Assembly (NCBI RefSeq): GCF_013131805.1
Contig: NZ_JABJRC010000015.1
Coordinates: 1-64,000, forward strand
Source: Kribbella sandramycini
GTDB taxonomy: Bacteria; Actinomycetota; Actinomycetes; Propionibacteriales; Kribbellaceae
Reading direction: 5' to 3'
DNA length: 64,000 nucleotides
The stretch's first letter is position 1. Every line of letters starts with the position of its first letter. The notes under the pieces were generated by a model. It ran no database searches. It was not told the DNA's origin and was given only the letters and a program-made list of their open reading frames with translations. Positions 1-7,960 of this stretch are shown here, piece by piece. Made by a program: the position numbers and the translations under genes.

Positions 1-168
1 CTCCCGCTCCCGCTCCCGCTCCTGCTTCCGCTGGCCGGTGCGCTCCCGCTCCCGCTCCCGCTCCTGCTTCCGCTGGCCGGTGCGCTCCCGCTCCCGCTCC
101 CGCTCCTGCTTCCGCTGGCCGGTGCGCTCCCGCTCCCGCTCCCGCTCCCGCTTCCGCTGGCCGGTGCG
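1..168. repeat. 42-bp tandem repeat, four units
   Basis: Four consecutive 42-bp units occupy 1-42, 43-84, 85-126 and 127-168. The first three are identical and the fourth differs by one T to C change. Degenerate relatives continue to about 250. Forty-two bases are 14 codons, so copy-number change would keep frame. All plus frames and at least one minus frame stay open. On the plus strand the unit can read LPLPLPLLLPLAGA, and on the minus strand RTGQRKQERERERE. The minus frame has G or C at every third position, as real genes here do, but I see no start codon for it in the window. The repeat may be the end of a gene lying to the left. Confidence 0.9.
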
Positions 169-349
169 CAGGTGCTCCCGCTCCCGCTCCTGCTGGCCGG
201 TGCGCAGGCGCTCCTGCTCCCGCTCGCGCTCCTGCTCCCACTCCCGCTCCAGCCACCCGAACTGCGCCTGCTCGCCTGCCGCCGCGGGGCCGGCTTGTCG
301 CGCGTGCGCCCCCCCGCCGCACGCATGGCTCTCGGCAGGGGGCTGGGGA

Positions 350-1651
350 TCAGGGTGTGGGGTGTGCTTGGCGGGCTGCGGTGTGGAGGGCTTGGCGGGC
401 GGCGGTGATGGCGGGGTGGTTGCGGGTGCCTCGGCGGTAGGCGAGGTAGGTGTGGCGGTTGATGGGGAGTGGGGTGAGGAGGACGCCGGGGGGTGGGGTG
501 GTGAGGGCGAGGTCGGGGATGAAGGCGGCGCCTTGGCCGGCTGCGACGAGGGCGAGGACGGCGCCGAAGTCGTCGGCGTGATGGCGGATCGACGGGGTGA
601 AGCCGGCCGCCTCACATGCCCGGATCGTCAGCTCGTGGCACAAGGTTCCCGGCGTGCCCGCGATCCACGGCCAGTCCGCCAGGTCGGCGAGTGCTGGCAC
701 GCCGGTGTCGGCGTGGGCTTGTTCGAGACCGGCGGGGGCTTCGGTGGTGGTTGCGTGGTCGGCGCCGGAGTACGAAGGGGGGCAGGTGCCGAGGTGGGGG
801 TGGGGCTCGGCGGTGGGCGGCGTGGAGTTGGGGCCGAGGTGGTGGGGGTGTGGTGGCGTGGAGTTGGGGCCGAGGCGGTGGGTGTTTGGGGGCGTGGAGT
901 TGGGCATGGGGTGGTGGGGTTGTCGGGGACCGGCGGGGGCTTCGGTGGTGGTTGCGTGGTCGGCGCCGGAGTAGGAAGGGGGGCAGGTGCCGTGGGGGTG
1001 GGCGGTGGGTGGGGTGGAGTTGGGGCCGAGGTGGTGGGGTGGGGTGGAGGTCCTGGGGGGAGTGGTGGGTGGGGTGGGGCTGGGCATGGGGTGGCGGGTG
1101 TCCGGTGAGGTTGGGGGAGGGGCGGGGGTGGCTAGGTGGACGGGGTCGGTGTGTAGGGGGTCGGTTTGGAGGGAGGGATGGTGGGGGCGGGGGAGGTGGT
1201 CGTAGTGCTGGAGGAGGGCCAGGTCGACGGTTTCGGTGCGGAGGGCGTCGGGGACGGCGGCGGGGTCGAGTTCGCAGACGGTGAGGGAGAGGGCGGGGTG
1301 CTGGGTGCTGAGGGCAACCAGTGCGGGGGTGATCAGCGGGCGGACGGCGGTGGGGAAGGCGCCGATCCGGAGAACGCCGGAGAGCGCTCTCGACGCGTTC
1401 TCGAGGTCGGCGGCCGCGGCGTTCAGGAGGGCGAGGATCGATTCGGTGCGCGCGACCAGGCCGTGGGCGGCGGGGGTGAGGGTGACGCGGCGGCCGGTGC
1501 GTTCGAGGAGGGGGACGCCGGTCTCGCGTTCGAGGGCCGTGAGTTGCTGGGAGACCGCGGACGGGGTGTAGCTGAGCGCCTCGGCGACGGCGGCGATGGT
1601 GCCGCGGTGGGCGAGTTCGCGGAGCAGGCGCAGTTTGCGGACGTCGAGCAT
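350..1651 (-). CDS. LysR-family transcriptional regulator with repetitive insertion
   Basis: DNA-binding regulator of the LysR family. Residues 1-60 form the winged helix-turn-helix, with the typical core SYTPSAVSQQLTALERETG. An effector-binding domain follows, beginning near residue 90 (SGVLRIGAFPTAVRPLI). The family is normally about 300 residues; this one is 433. The excess is a Pro/Thr/His-rich repetitive block at about residues 178-315 inside the effector domain, after which normal sequence resumes (ADLADWPWIAGTPGTLCHE). It starts 70 bases from dapA and is divergent from it, the classical LysR target arrangement, so it may control dapA. Whether the enlarged protein still folds is unknown. 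Confidence 0.85.
   Translation of the reverse strand: MLDVRKLRLLRELAHRGTIAAVAEALSYTPSAVSQQLTALERETGVPLLERTGRRVTLTPAAHGLVARTESILALLNAAAADLENASRALSGVLRIGAFPTAVRPLITPALVALSTQHPALSLTVCELDPAAVPDALRTETVDLALLQHYDHLPRPHHPSLQTDPLHTDPVHLATPAPPPTSPDTRHPMPSPTPPTTPPRTSTPPHHLGPNSTPPTAHPHGTCPPSYSGADHATTTEAPAGPRQPHHPMPNSTPPNTHRLGPNSTPPHPHHLGPNSTPPTAEPHPHLGTCPPSYSGADHATTTEAPAGLEQAHADTGVPALADLADWPWIAGTPGTLCHELTIRACEAAGFTPSIRHHADDFGAVLALVAAGQGAAFIPDLALTTPPPGVLLTPLPINRHTYLAYRRGTRNHPAITAARQALHTAARQAHPTP
709..1120. repeat. Minisatellite-like block inside the LysR gene
   Basis: This block includes a 65-bp direct repeat at 727-791 and 928-992 with a single mismatch. The copies are offset by 201 bp, exactly 67 codons. 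Between and after them lie several copies of a shorter G-rich unit beginning GTGGAGTTGGGGCCGAGG. All of it stays in frame with the minus-strand regulator. The plus strand is strongly G-rich. Confidence 0.85.
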
Positions 1652-1721
1652 AAGGTGAGCTTACGGTTGCCGATGGAAAAGCGAACTGGATTTGACGATG
1701 GATTCAGGTGATCGTCGGTCC

Positions 1722-2624
1722 ATGGCATTCACCGGGCTCTTCGTACCGCTGATCACCCCGCTCACCGCAACCGGCGACCTCGCCGGAGACGCGCTGGAAG
1801 CGCTCTCGCACGCCGTTCTCACCGACGGCGCGACTGGCCTCGTCGCCCTCGGCACGACCGGCGAGCCGGCCACCCTGACCACCGGCGAGCGCCGCCGAGT
1901 ACTCGACATCTGCAAGAGCGTCTGCAAAGACCGCAACGCCCCACTCATCGTCGGCGCCGGCTCGAACTCGACCGCGCAATCAACCGAAGCCCTGGCCGAG
2001 CTCGGCGCCGGCGACGAAGTCAGCGCGGCGCTGGTCGTCGTCCCGTACTACACGCGACCGTCCGAGGACGGCGTCGTCGAGCACTTCCGTCGCCTGGCCG
2101 CCGCCAGCCCGGTCCCGCTCATCATCTACAACATCCCCTACCGAACCGGCCGAACCCTGAGCGCCGAAACCCTCCTCCGCCTGGCCGAGCTGCCCAATGT
2201 CGCCGGATTCAAGCACGCCGTCGGCGGCATCGACGCCGACACGATCGAGTTCATGACCCGTCTCCCCGACGACGTCAGCGTCCTGGCCGGGGACGATCTG
2301 TACGCCGGTCCGATGCTCGCCCTCGGCGCTAGTGGCGGCATCCTCGCCAGCGCACACCTCGCCACCCGCCGGTACGCCGACCTGATCGCCGCCTGGCAGC
2401 AAGGTGCGGTGACCCGAGCCCGCGAGCTCGGCCGGCAACTCACCCCGCTCACCCAAGCCCTGTTCGCCGAACCCAACCCCGTCATCACCAAAGCAGTGCT
2501 CGCGGCCGAGGGTCGGATCCCCACCGGCGACGTCCGCCTCCCACTCCTGCCCGCCGCCCCGAACTCCACCGCAACCGCTCTCGAACAGCTCGCCGACCTG
2601 GAAGTAGTTGCCGCAAGCAAATAA
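1722..2624 (+). CDS. dapA: 4-hydroxy-tetrahydrodipicolinate synthase (DapA family)
   Basis: Class I aldolase of the DapA/NAL superfamily, 300 residues from the chosen ATG. DapA condenses pyruvate with aspartate semialdehyde in the lysine/diaminopimelate pathway. Visible signatures are GTTGE at 44-48, the tyrosine pair VVVPYYTRPSE near 109-110, YNIPYRTG with Tyr136 and Arg141, and the Schiff-base Lys164 in GFKHA. The conserved arginine favours DapA over other pyruvate aldolases, although His rather than Glu follows the lysine. The start at 1722 has AGGTG 12 bases upstream; TTG 1692 and ATG 1698 are in-frame alternatives without a clear ribosome site. Divergent from the LysR gene. It could be a second, substrate-shifted DapA paralogue. 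Confidence 0.85.
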   Translation: MAFTGLFVPLITPLTATGDLAGDALEALSHAVLTDGATGLVALGTTGEPATLTTGERRRVLDICKSVCKDRNAPLIVGAGSNSTAQSTEALAELGAGDEVSAALVVVPYYTRPSEDGVVEHFRRLAAASPVPLIIYNIPYRTGRTLSAETLLRLAELPNVAGFKHAVGGIDADTIEFMTRLPDDVSVLAGDDLYAGPMLALGASGGILASAHLATRRYADLIAAWQQGAVTRARELGRQLTPLTQALFAEPNPVITKAVLAAEGRIPTGDVRLPLLPAAPNSTATALEQLADLEVVAASK

Positions 2625-2639
2625 CCTGCCTGTGCAGGT
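2624..2639 (+). terminator. Small hairpin after dapA
   Basis: ACCTGC (2624-2629) and GCAGGT (2634-2639) form a 6-bp perfect stem with a 4-base loop, starting at the last base of the dapA stop codon. It is short and lacks a T run, so it is a weak terminator candidate between convergent genes. Confidence 0.35.
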
Positions 2640-2662
2640 GATCTGTTCACCCAGGCGACTGC

Positions 2663-3514
2663 CTACTCGGGATGGACGGCGGTCGCGGCCCAGGTCGCCA
2701 GGAGGGCGAGGCTGTCGGCCGTCGGCGTACCGGCGGGAGCGGTGTAGAGCAGTAACGTCAGCCCGGGATGCGCAGGGAACTCCATCGCCTCGAAGGTCAG
2801 ATCGAGCTTGCCGACGACCGGGTGCCGCAGGTACTTGATCCCCGTGCGATGGAAGCGGACGTCGTGGGCGGCCCAGCGGACGCGGAAATCCGCGCTCCGG
2901 GTGGAGAGCTCGCCGATCAGCTCGATCAGCTTCTGATCGTGCGGATTGCGTCCGGCCTCCGAGCGCAGCATCGCGGCGATGTCGTCGGCGGTGCGTTCCC
3001 AGTGCTGGAAGAAATCGCGCGCGGCCGGGTCGAGATAGACGAACCGCGCGTTGTTCGCCGGCCGCCGCGGATCGGCGAGCAACGGCGCGTAGAGCGCGCG
3101 AGCCAACCGGTTGGTTGCCAACAGATCGTGGCGTGCGTTGCGGACCCAGGCGGGTGCGTCAGAGATCGCGTCCAGCACGAGTTGCACGCTGGCCGGCACC
3201 GTCGCCGGGGCAGGTTTGCGTTTCCCGACGGGACCGGCCGCGCGGGCGAGCGCGAACAGGTGCGTGCGCTCCGCGTCGTCGAGTTGTAGCGCTTGGGCAA
3301 TTCCTTCGAGGGCGAGATCGGAGGCGCCGGCCAGATTGCCGCGCTCCAGCCGGACGTAGTAGTCGATGCTCATCCCGGCGAGCATCGCGACCTCCTCGCG
3401 GCGCAGGCCCTTGACGCGCCGATTCCCGCCGTACGCCGGGAGCCCGGCCTGCTCGGGCCGGATCCGCGCTCGCCGCGAGACGAGGAACTCGCGGACCTCG
3501 GCTCGGTTGTCCAT
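2663..3514 (-). CDS. XRE-family regulator with MmyB-like ligand domain
   Basis: Predicted DNA-binding regulator of 283 residues. The N-terminal Cro/CI helix-turn-helix (about 10-75) carries the hallmark GLRREEVAMLAGMSIDYYVR and LERGN. The C-terminal part (about 105-280) has the MmyB-type pattern: WVRNARHDLLATNRLARALY, then FVYLDPAARDFF, then WAAHDVRFHRTG. Many actinobacterial members sit beside the oxidoreductase they regulate. Here the divergent neighbour, 124 bases away, is an aldo/keto reductase, a plausible target. The start was placed at the ATG of MDNRAEVREFL, because the upstream extension has no family similarity. Confidence 0.88.
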   Translation of the reverse strand: MDNRAEVREFLVSRRARIRPEQAGLPAYGGNRRVKGLRREEVAMLAGMSIDYYVRLERGNLAGASDLALEGIAQALQLDDAERTHLFALARAAGPVGKRKPAPATVPASVQLVLDAISDAPAWVRNARHDLLATNRLARALYAPLLADPRRPANNARFVYLDPAARDFFQHWERTADDIAAMLRSEAGRNPHDQKLIELIGELSTRSADFRVRWAAHDVRFHRTGIKYLRHPVVGKLDLTFEAMEFPAHPGLTLLLYTAPAGTPTADSLALLATWAATAVHPE

Positions 3515-3638
3515 CCGGCCACGGTAAGCGAGATCCCGGTTCCCAAGGAGGTAATGGCAGTACCCGGAACGGCGGACACTCCCGCGGGGGATCGCACCGG
3601 CGTTGGCTGGCGGCAACGACAACGCGAGGAGGACAGCG

Positions 3639-4607
3639 ATGGAATACCGCAGACTCGGCGACTCCGGCTTGAAGGTCAGCCGGATCGCGCTCGGCTGCAT
3701 GAGCTTCGGCGACACCGCGCGCGGGGCCAACCGGTGGGCCCTGGGCAACGACGCGGCCGGCCCGATCTTCCGGCAGGCGCTCGAGCTGGGGATCACGTTC
3801 TGGGACACCGCGAACGTCTACGGGCTCGGAACGTCGGAGGAGATCGTGGGGAGCGCTCTCCGGCGGTACAGCCGGCGCGAGGACATCGTTCTTGCGACCA
3901 AGGTCAATCGGCCGATGCATGCCGGGCCGGGCGGCTCCGGCCTGTCCAGAAAGGCGATTCTGGAGCAGATCGACGCGTCGCTGACACGGCTGGGCACGGA
4001 CTACGTCGACCTGTACCAGATCCATCGCTTCGACCCGGAGACGCCGGTCGAGGAGACGATGGAAGCGCTCCACGACGTGGTGAAGGCGGGGATGGCGCGG
4101 TACCTGGGCGCGTCGTCGATGTGGGCCTGGCAGTTCTCCAAGCTGCAGTACGTCGCCGAGCGGAACGGATGGACGAAGTTCGTCTCGATGCAGAACCAGT
4201 ACAGCCTGATGCAGCGCGCCGACGAGCAGGAGATGTTCGGCCTGCTGGCGGATCAGGGGGTCGGGTCGATTCCGTGGAGCCCGTTGGCCAAGGGACGGCT
4301 GGCGCGGCCCTGGGGTACGGCGACCGTACGGTCGGGCGACGATCCGGTTGCGGCGCGGATCTTCGGGGCCGACGACCGGGCGGTCGCGGACGCCGTCGAG
4401 CAGGTTGCGGCCGCGCGCGGCGTACCGATGGCGCAGGTCGCGCTTTCTTGGGTTCTCCGGCACCCGGTCGTCACTGCGCCCATCGTCGGCGCCACCCGAC
4501 CCGAGCACCTGCGGGACGCGGTCGCGGCGCTTGAGTTGGTGCTTTCGCCGGCTGAGGTCGAGTCGCTCGAATCGGTCTACACGCTGCGGGAGGCGACTGG
4601 TTTCTGA
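3639..4607 (+). CDS. Aldo/keto reductase
   Basis: NAD(P)H-dependent carbonyl reductase of the AKR superfamily, 322 residues, cytosolic. The family tetrad is recognisable: Asp and Tyr in FWDTANVYGLG, Lys in LATKVN, and His in YQIHRFD. The C-terminal cofactor-binding stretch (APIVGATRPEHLRDAV) is also present. The ATG follows GAGGAGGACA at optimal distance, which fixes the start. Its last 31 bases overlap the convergent epimerase gene. Its substrate cannot be told from sequence. The divergent XRE regulator may control it. Confidence 0.9.
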   Translation: MEYRRLGDSGLKVSRIALGCMSFGDTARGANRWALGNDAAGPIFRQALELGITFWDTANVYGLGTSEEIVGSALRRYSRREDIVLATKVNRPMHAGPGGSGLSRKAILEQIDASLTRLGTDYVDLYQIHRFDPETPVEETMEALHDVVKAGMARYLGASSMWAWQFSKLQYVAERNGWTKFVSMQNQYSLMQRADEQEMFGLLADQGVGSIPWSPLAKGRLARPWGTATVRSGDDPVAARIFGADDRAVADAVEQVAAARGVPMAQVALSWVLRHPVVTAPIVGATRPEHLRDAVAALELVLSPAEVESLESVYTLREATGF

Positions 4608-5632
4608 TCGGGGGTCAGGAGGGTGGGGACGCCGGTGGTCAGGGTGTGGGTGGGGGACCAGGGGAGTTCGGCGCGGAGTTTGGCGGAGGTGGCGGTGATG
4701 TGGCGGACGTCGCCGAGGCGGTACTGGCCGGTGATGACGGGGAACGGGCCAGAGAGCGCTTTCGCGAGTTCTGTGGCCAGGTCGGCGATGGTGTGGACGG
4801 TGCCGGAGCCGACGTTGTAGGTCGTGACGGGTGGCTGTTCGGGGAGGGCAGCGGCCGCGGTGGTGACGGCGGTCGCGATGTCGGTCACGTGGATGAAGTC
4901 GCGGCGCTGGCGGCCGTCCTCGTAGACCTTGGGTGCTTCGCCGCGTTCGAGGGCCGAGCGGAAGATGGCGGCGACGCCGGCGTACGGCGTGTTGCGGGGC
5001 ATGCCGGGGCCGTAGACGTTGTGGAAGCGGAGCGCGGTGACGCGGCTGCCGGTTTCCCGGGCCCAGGTCGCGGTCAGGTGTTCGCCGTTGAGTTTGGTGG
5101 CGGCGTAGGTGTTGCGGGGATCGGGGGGACTGCTCTCTGCGACGAGGCCCGGGCGCAGTGGGGCGGCGCAGATCGGGCACGGCGGTTCGAACCGGCCGGC
5201 GTCCAGGTCTTCCGGACGGCGTGGGCCGGGGGCGACCTGGCCGTGTCGTTCGCAGTCGTAGCGGCCCTCGCCGTAGACGACCATCGAGCTGGCGTAGACG
5301 AGGTTGCGGACGCCGGCGTGGGCCAGCTCGCGGAGCAGAACGGCGGTGCCGAGGCTGTTGGTCGACACGTAGTCGTCGATGTCGTCCAGGTCGACGCCGA
5401 GGCCGACCTTGGCCGCCAGGTGGACGACGGTGTCGACCCCAGGGAGCGCTCTCCGGACGCTCTCGGCGTCGCGGATATCGCCCACGACGACATCGTCGCT
5501 TGGCTCCGGGCGGCTCGCGTGCACGTCGGGGCGGAAGCTGTCGAAGGTCAGCACCTCGTGGCCCTCAGCAACCAACTGCGCGCGGACGTGCTGCCCGATG
5601 AACCCAGCTCCGCCCGTCAGCAACACCTTCAC
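4577..5632 (-). CDS. NAD-dependent epimerase/dehydratase (extended SDR)
   Basis: Nucleotide-sugar epimerase/dehydratase-like protein of 351 residues. The Rossmann motif GGAGFIG is at 8-14. The active-site Ser is in VYASSMVVYGEG, and the Tyr-x-x-x-Lys is YAATK at 176-180. Between strand and active site it carries an insert with Cys at about 127 and the pair CPIC (about 152-155), which resembles a metal-binding knuckle. It starts at GTG, overlapping the mtnP stop by 4 bases (GTGA), so translation is probably coupled. Sugar substrate unknown. Its end overlaps the convergent aldo/keto reductase gene. Confidence 0.88.
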   Translation of the reverse strand: MKVLLTGGAGFIGQHVRAQLVAEGHEVLTFDSFRPDVHASRPEPSDDVVVGDIRDAESVRRALPGVDTVVHLAAKVGLGVDLDDIDDYVSTNSLGTAVLLRELAHAGVRNLVYASSMVVYGEGRYDCERHGQVAPGPRRPEDLDAGRFEPPCPICAAPLRPGLVAESSPPDPRNTYAATKLNGEHLTATWARETGSRVTALRFHNVYGPGMPRNTPYAGVAAIFRSALERGEAPKVYEDGRQRRDFIHVTDIATAVTTAAAALPEQPPVTTYNVGSGTVHTIADLATELAKALSGPFPVITGQYRLGDVRHITATSAKLRAELPWSPTHTLTTGVPTLLTPDQKPVASRSV

Positions 5633-6435
5633 CGCGCAACCTCCGCCAGCAGCCGCGCGGACTCCGAGGAGGCTGCGGGGGTGTTGTCGAGGGTGTGTTG
5701 GCAGGGGCAGGTTGGGGTGGTGGGGAGGGTGGTGATTACTTGGGTGAGGAGGGCTTGGAGGCGGGTGAGGGAGTGGGCGAAGACTTTGAAGACCTCGTCG
5801 GCGGTGACGCCTTCGCCAGGGGTGGTGCCGGCGTCGTGGTCGGTGACGAGGGCGATGGAGGTGTAGCAGAGGGCGAGTTCGCGGGCCAGGGCGGCTTCGG
5901 GGGCGCCGGTCATGCCGACGACGGACCAGCCTTGGGCGGCGTGCCACTGGGATTCGGCGCGGGTCGAGAAGCGCGGGCCGTTGATGACGACCAGAGTGCC
6001 GGTGGGGACGACGTTGCCGGTGGCAATGACCGCTTCGCGGCCGGTGGGGCAGTAGGGGTCCGCGGCGGTGGTGTGGACGGCCAGGTCGTCGTACACGGTC
6101 TGTGGGCGGCCCCAGGTGCGGTCGACGTACTGGTCGGGGACGAGGAAGGTGCCGGGGACCAATTCGGGCCGGAGTGAGCCGACCGCGCACGGTGCGAGTA
6201 CCTGCCGGACGCCGAGGGCACGCAAGGCCCACAGGTTGGCGCGGTAGTTGACCCGGTGCGGCGGGAAGCGGTGGTCCGCGCCGTGCCGCGGGATGAACGC
6301 CACCTCGCGCCCGCCAAGTGAGCCGACGACCGGTGGCTCGCTGGGCGGTCCGAACGGCGTTTCCACCTCGACAGGCCGCGCGTCCGCCAGGAACGAGTAG
6401 AAACCGGAACCACCGAGCACACCGATATCAGCCAT
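5629..6435 (-). CDS. mtnP: S-methyl-5'-thioadenosine phosphorylase
   Basis: MTAP/PNP-family nucleoside phosphorylase, 268 residues. It would split methylthioadenosine with phosphate into adenine and methylthioribose-1-phosphate in methionine salvage. Visible features are the N-terminal GVLGGSGFYSF, phosphate-site IPRHGADH, VINGPRFSTRAESQ, and the substrate loop MTGAPEAALARELALCY. The last 35 residues (TLPTTPTCPCQHTLDNTP region) are Pro/Thr-rich and C-rich in codon use. A purine nucleoside phosphorylase or methylthioinosine activity cannot be excluded. It is first gene of a two-gene operon with the epimerase. Confidence 0.9.
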   Translation of the reverse strand: MADIGVLGGSGFYSFLADARPVEVETPFGPPSEPPVVGSLGGREVAFIPRHGADHRFPPHRVNYRANLWALRALGVRQVLAPCAVGSLRPELVPGTFLVPDQYVDRTWGRPQTVYDDLAVHTTAADPYCPTGREAVIATGNVVPTGTLVVINGPRFSTRAESQWHAAQGWSVVGMTGAPEAALARELALCYTSIALVTDHDAGTTPGEGVTADEVFKVFAHSLTRLQALLTQVITTLPTTPTCPCQHTLDNTPAASSESARLLAEVAR

Positions 6436-6521
6436 GGTCCTGACGCTAATCGCGTCCAGACGGACAGTTACCCGATTCGGCCGGACCGTCAGCGCTCCGT
6501 AAGGAGTGATCCAATGTTGCC

Positions 6522-7007
6522 GTGAAGGTCTCCTGGTTGCTGCTCACAGCGGGCGTGCTGCTGCTCTTCTTCGGCGGCTACGCCAGTTGGACCGCAGGGC
6601 GCCTCGACCGCCTCCACCACCGCGTCGAGCTCGCTCGCGCCGCACTGGAGACAGAGCTGGTACGCCGAGCTGCGCTGGTCGCTGAGCTGGCCGGAGCCGG
6701 CGTACTCGACCCGGCGTCGTCGCTGCTCCTGCTCGACGCCGCGCACCGCGCGCGCACCGCGACTGCTGACGACCGCGAGCAGGCCGAGTCCGCACTGACC
6801 CGTGCGGTCAACGCCACCGGCACTGACGACGAGCCATGGTCCAGTGAGCTCGCATTGGCGATGCGCCGCGTCCAGCTCGCCCGGCGCTTCCACAACGACG
6901 TAGTGGTGTCGACACGCGATCTACGCCAACGTCGGCTGGTGCAATGGTTCCGGTTGGCCGGCCGCGCACCCATGCCGGGCACGATCGAGCTGGAGGACGG
7001 CCGTTGA
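6522..7007 (+). CDS. LemA-like single-pass membrane protein
   Basis: 161 residues. Residues 4-24 (SWLLLTAGVLLLFFGGYASW) are a membrane anchor or uncleaved signal. A long helical region then ends in LARRFHNDVVVSTRDLRQRR, close to the LemA-type signature in which an RxYND-like motif follows helices. The GTG start is the only usable one: AAGGAG lies about 15 bases upstream, and the nearby ATG at 6514 runs into a stop after three codons. It overlaps the sigma-factor start by 4 bases (TTGA), so the two are coupled. Function unknown. Confidence 0.75.
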   Translation: MKVSWLLLTAGVLLLFFGGYASWTAGRLDRLHHRVELARAALETELVRRAALVAELAGAGVLDPASSLLLLDAAHRARTATADDREQAESALTRAVNATGTDDEPWSSELALAMRRVQLARRFHNDVVVSTRDLRQRRLVQWFRLAGRAPMPGTIELEDGR

Positions 7008-7960
7008 CCGACTTCGACTTCGAGCCGTACCGCCACGAGCTGCGTGTGCATTGCTATCGCCTGCTCGGTTCGTACGACGACGCCGAGGATCTCGTCCAGG
7101 AGACGTTTCTGCGGGCTTGGCGGAGCCGCGGTGACTTCGCGGGTCGTTCGAGCCTGCGGTCCTGGCTCTACCGGATCGCGACCAACGCCTGCATCGACGA
7201 CGTACGCCGCCCGCGACGCGTTCTGCCGTACCAGCTCGAGTCCGCGTCGTTCCCGGCCGCAGCACTGCCCGCTCGGGACGATCTGCCCTGGCTGCAGCCG
7301 TTTCCGGACGTCCTGCTTGATCGGGCCGAAGAGCCCGACGCGCAGGTCATTCGCCGCGAAACGATCGAGCTGGCCTTTCTGGTGGCAATTCAGCACCTCC
7401 CACCGCGGCAACGCGCAGTCCTGATCTTCCGCGACGTCCTCGGCTGGTCGGCCAAAGAGACTGCGGCGGCGCTTGACCTGACCGTCGCCGCAGCCAACTC
7501 CGCGCTGCAGCGAGCCCGGCCAGTACTACGTGCTCAGCTGCCACCGCATCGGGCGGAGTGGTCTGTGACCGCGTCGACCGCGGCGGAGCAGGCGCTGCTG
7601 CGGAAGTACGTCGACGCCTGGGAAGCTGGCGACCCCGATGCGCTGACAGAGCTCATGCACGCGGATGTGCGGATCACGATGCCGCCGTACCCGTTCTGGT
7701 TCCAGGGGCGCGACGCAGCGCGACAGACCCTGATCCCGAATCTGGACCCGACCTACCGCGGCGACTGGCGCTTTCTGATCACGTCGGTGAACCGTCAGCC
7801 CACTCTGGCCGCCTACCTCCGCGAGCCTGGCGACACGGCGTACCGCCCGTTCGGACTGGATGTGTTCCGGATCGAGGCCGGTCTGATCGCCGAGCTGACC
7901 GCATTCGAGTACAACGACTTCCGGCGGCACAACCTCCCGGACTACTTGGCGTCGGCGTAG
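7004..7960 (+). CDS. ECF sigma factor with C-terminal SnoaL-like domain
   Basis: Extracytoplasmic-function sigma-70 family protein, 318 residues. Region 2 is at about 5-75 (SYDDAEDLVQETFLRAWR) and region 4 at about 120-180 (LPPRQRAVLIFRDVLGW). The remaining 120 residues look like the NTF2/SnoaL domain (LLRKYVDAWEAGDPDALTEL) of the SigG/TIGR02960-type and ECF41-type factors, where that domain modulates activity in place of a classical anti-sigma factor. The TTG start is supported by GGAGG seven bases upstream and overlap with the preceding stop. The 3' end overlaps the convergent polymerase gene by 19 bases. Confidence 0.88.
   Translation: MTDFDFEPYRHELRVHCYRLLGSYDDAEDLVQETFLRAWRSRGDFAGRSSLRSWLYRIATNACIDDVRRPRRVLPYQLESASFPAAALPARDDLPWLQPFPDVLLDRAEEPDAQVIRRETIELAFLVAIQHLPPRQRAVLIFRDVLGWSAKETAAALDLTVAAANSALQRARPVLRAQLPPHRAEWSVTASTAAEQALLRKYVDAWEAGDPDALTELMHADVRITMPPYPFWFQGRDAARQTLIPNLDPTYRGDWRFLITSVNRQPTLAAYLREPGDTAYRPFGLDVFRIEAGLIAELTAFEYNDFRRHNLPDYLASA

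Noticed and set aside
1..168. Regular 42-bp repeats considered as a CRISPR array
   Set aside because: Units abut with no unique spacers, are pure codon-like GC repeats, and no cas genes are present.
38..1108. Long plus-strand open frame rich in Arg/Ser then Gly/Val
   Set aside because: It runs antisense through a well-supported LysR gene and is open only because of GC-rich repeats.
3159..5180. 673-residue minus-strand open frame
   Set aside because: Arg/Pro-rich shadow crossing the XRE, aldo/keto reductase and epimerase genes in other frames.
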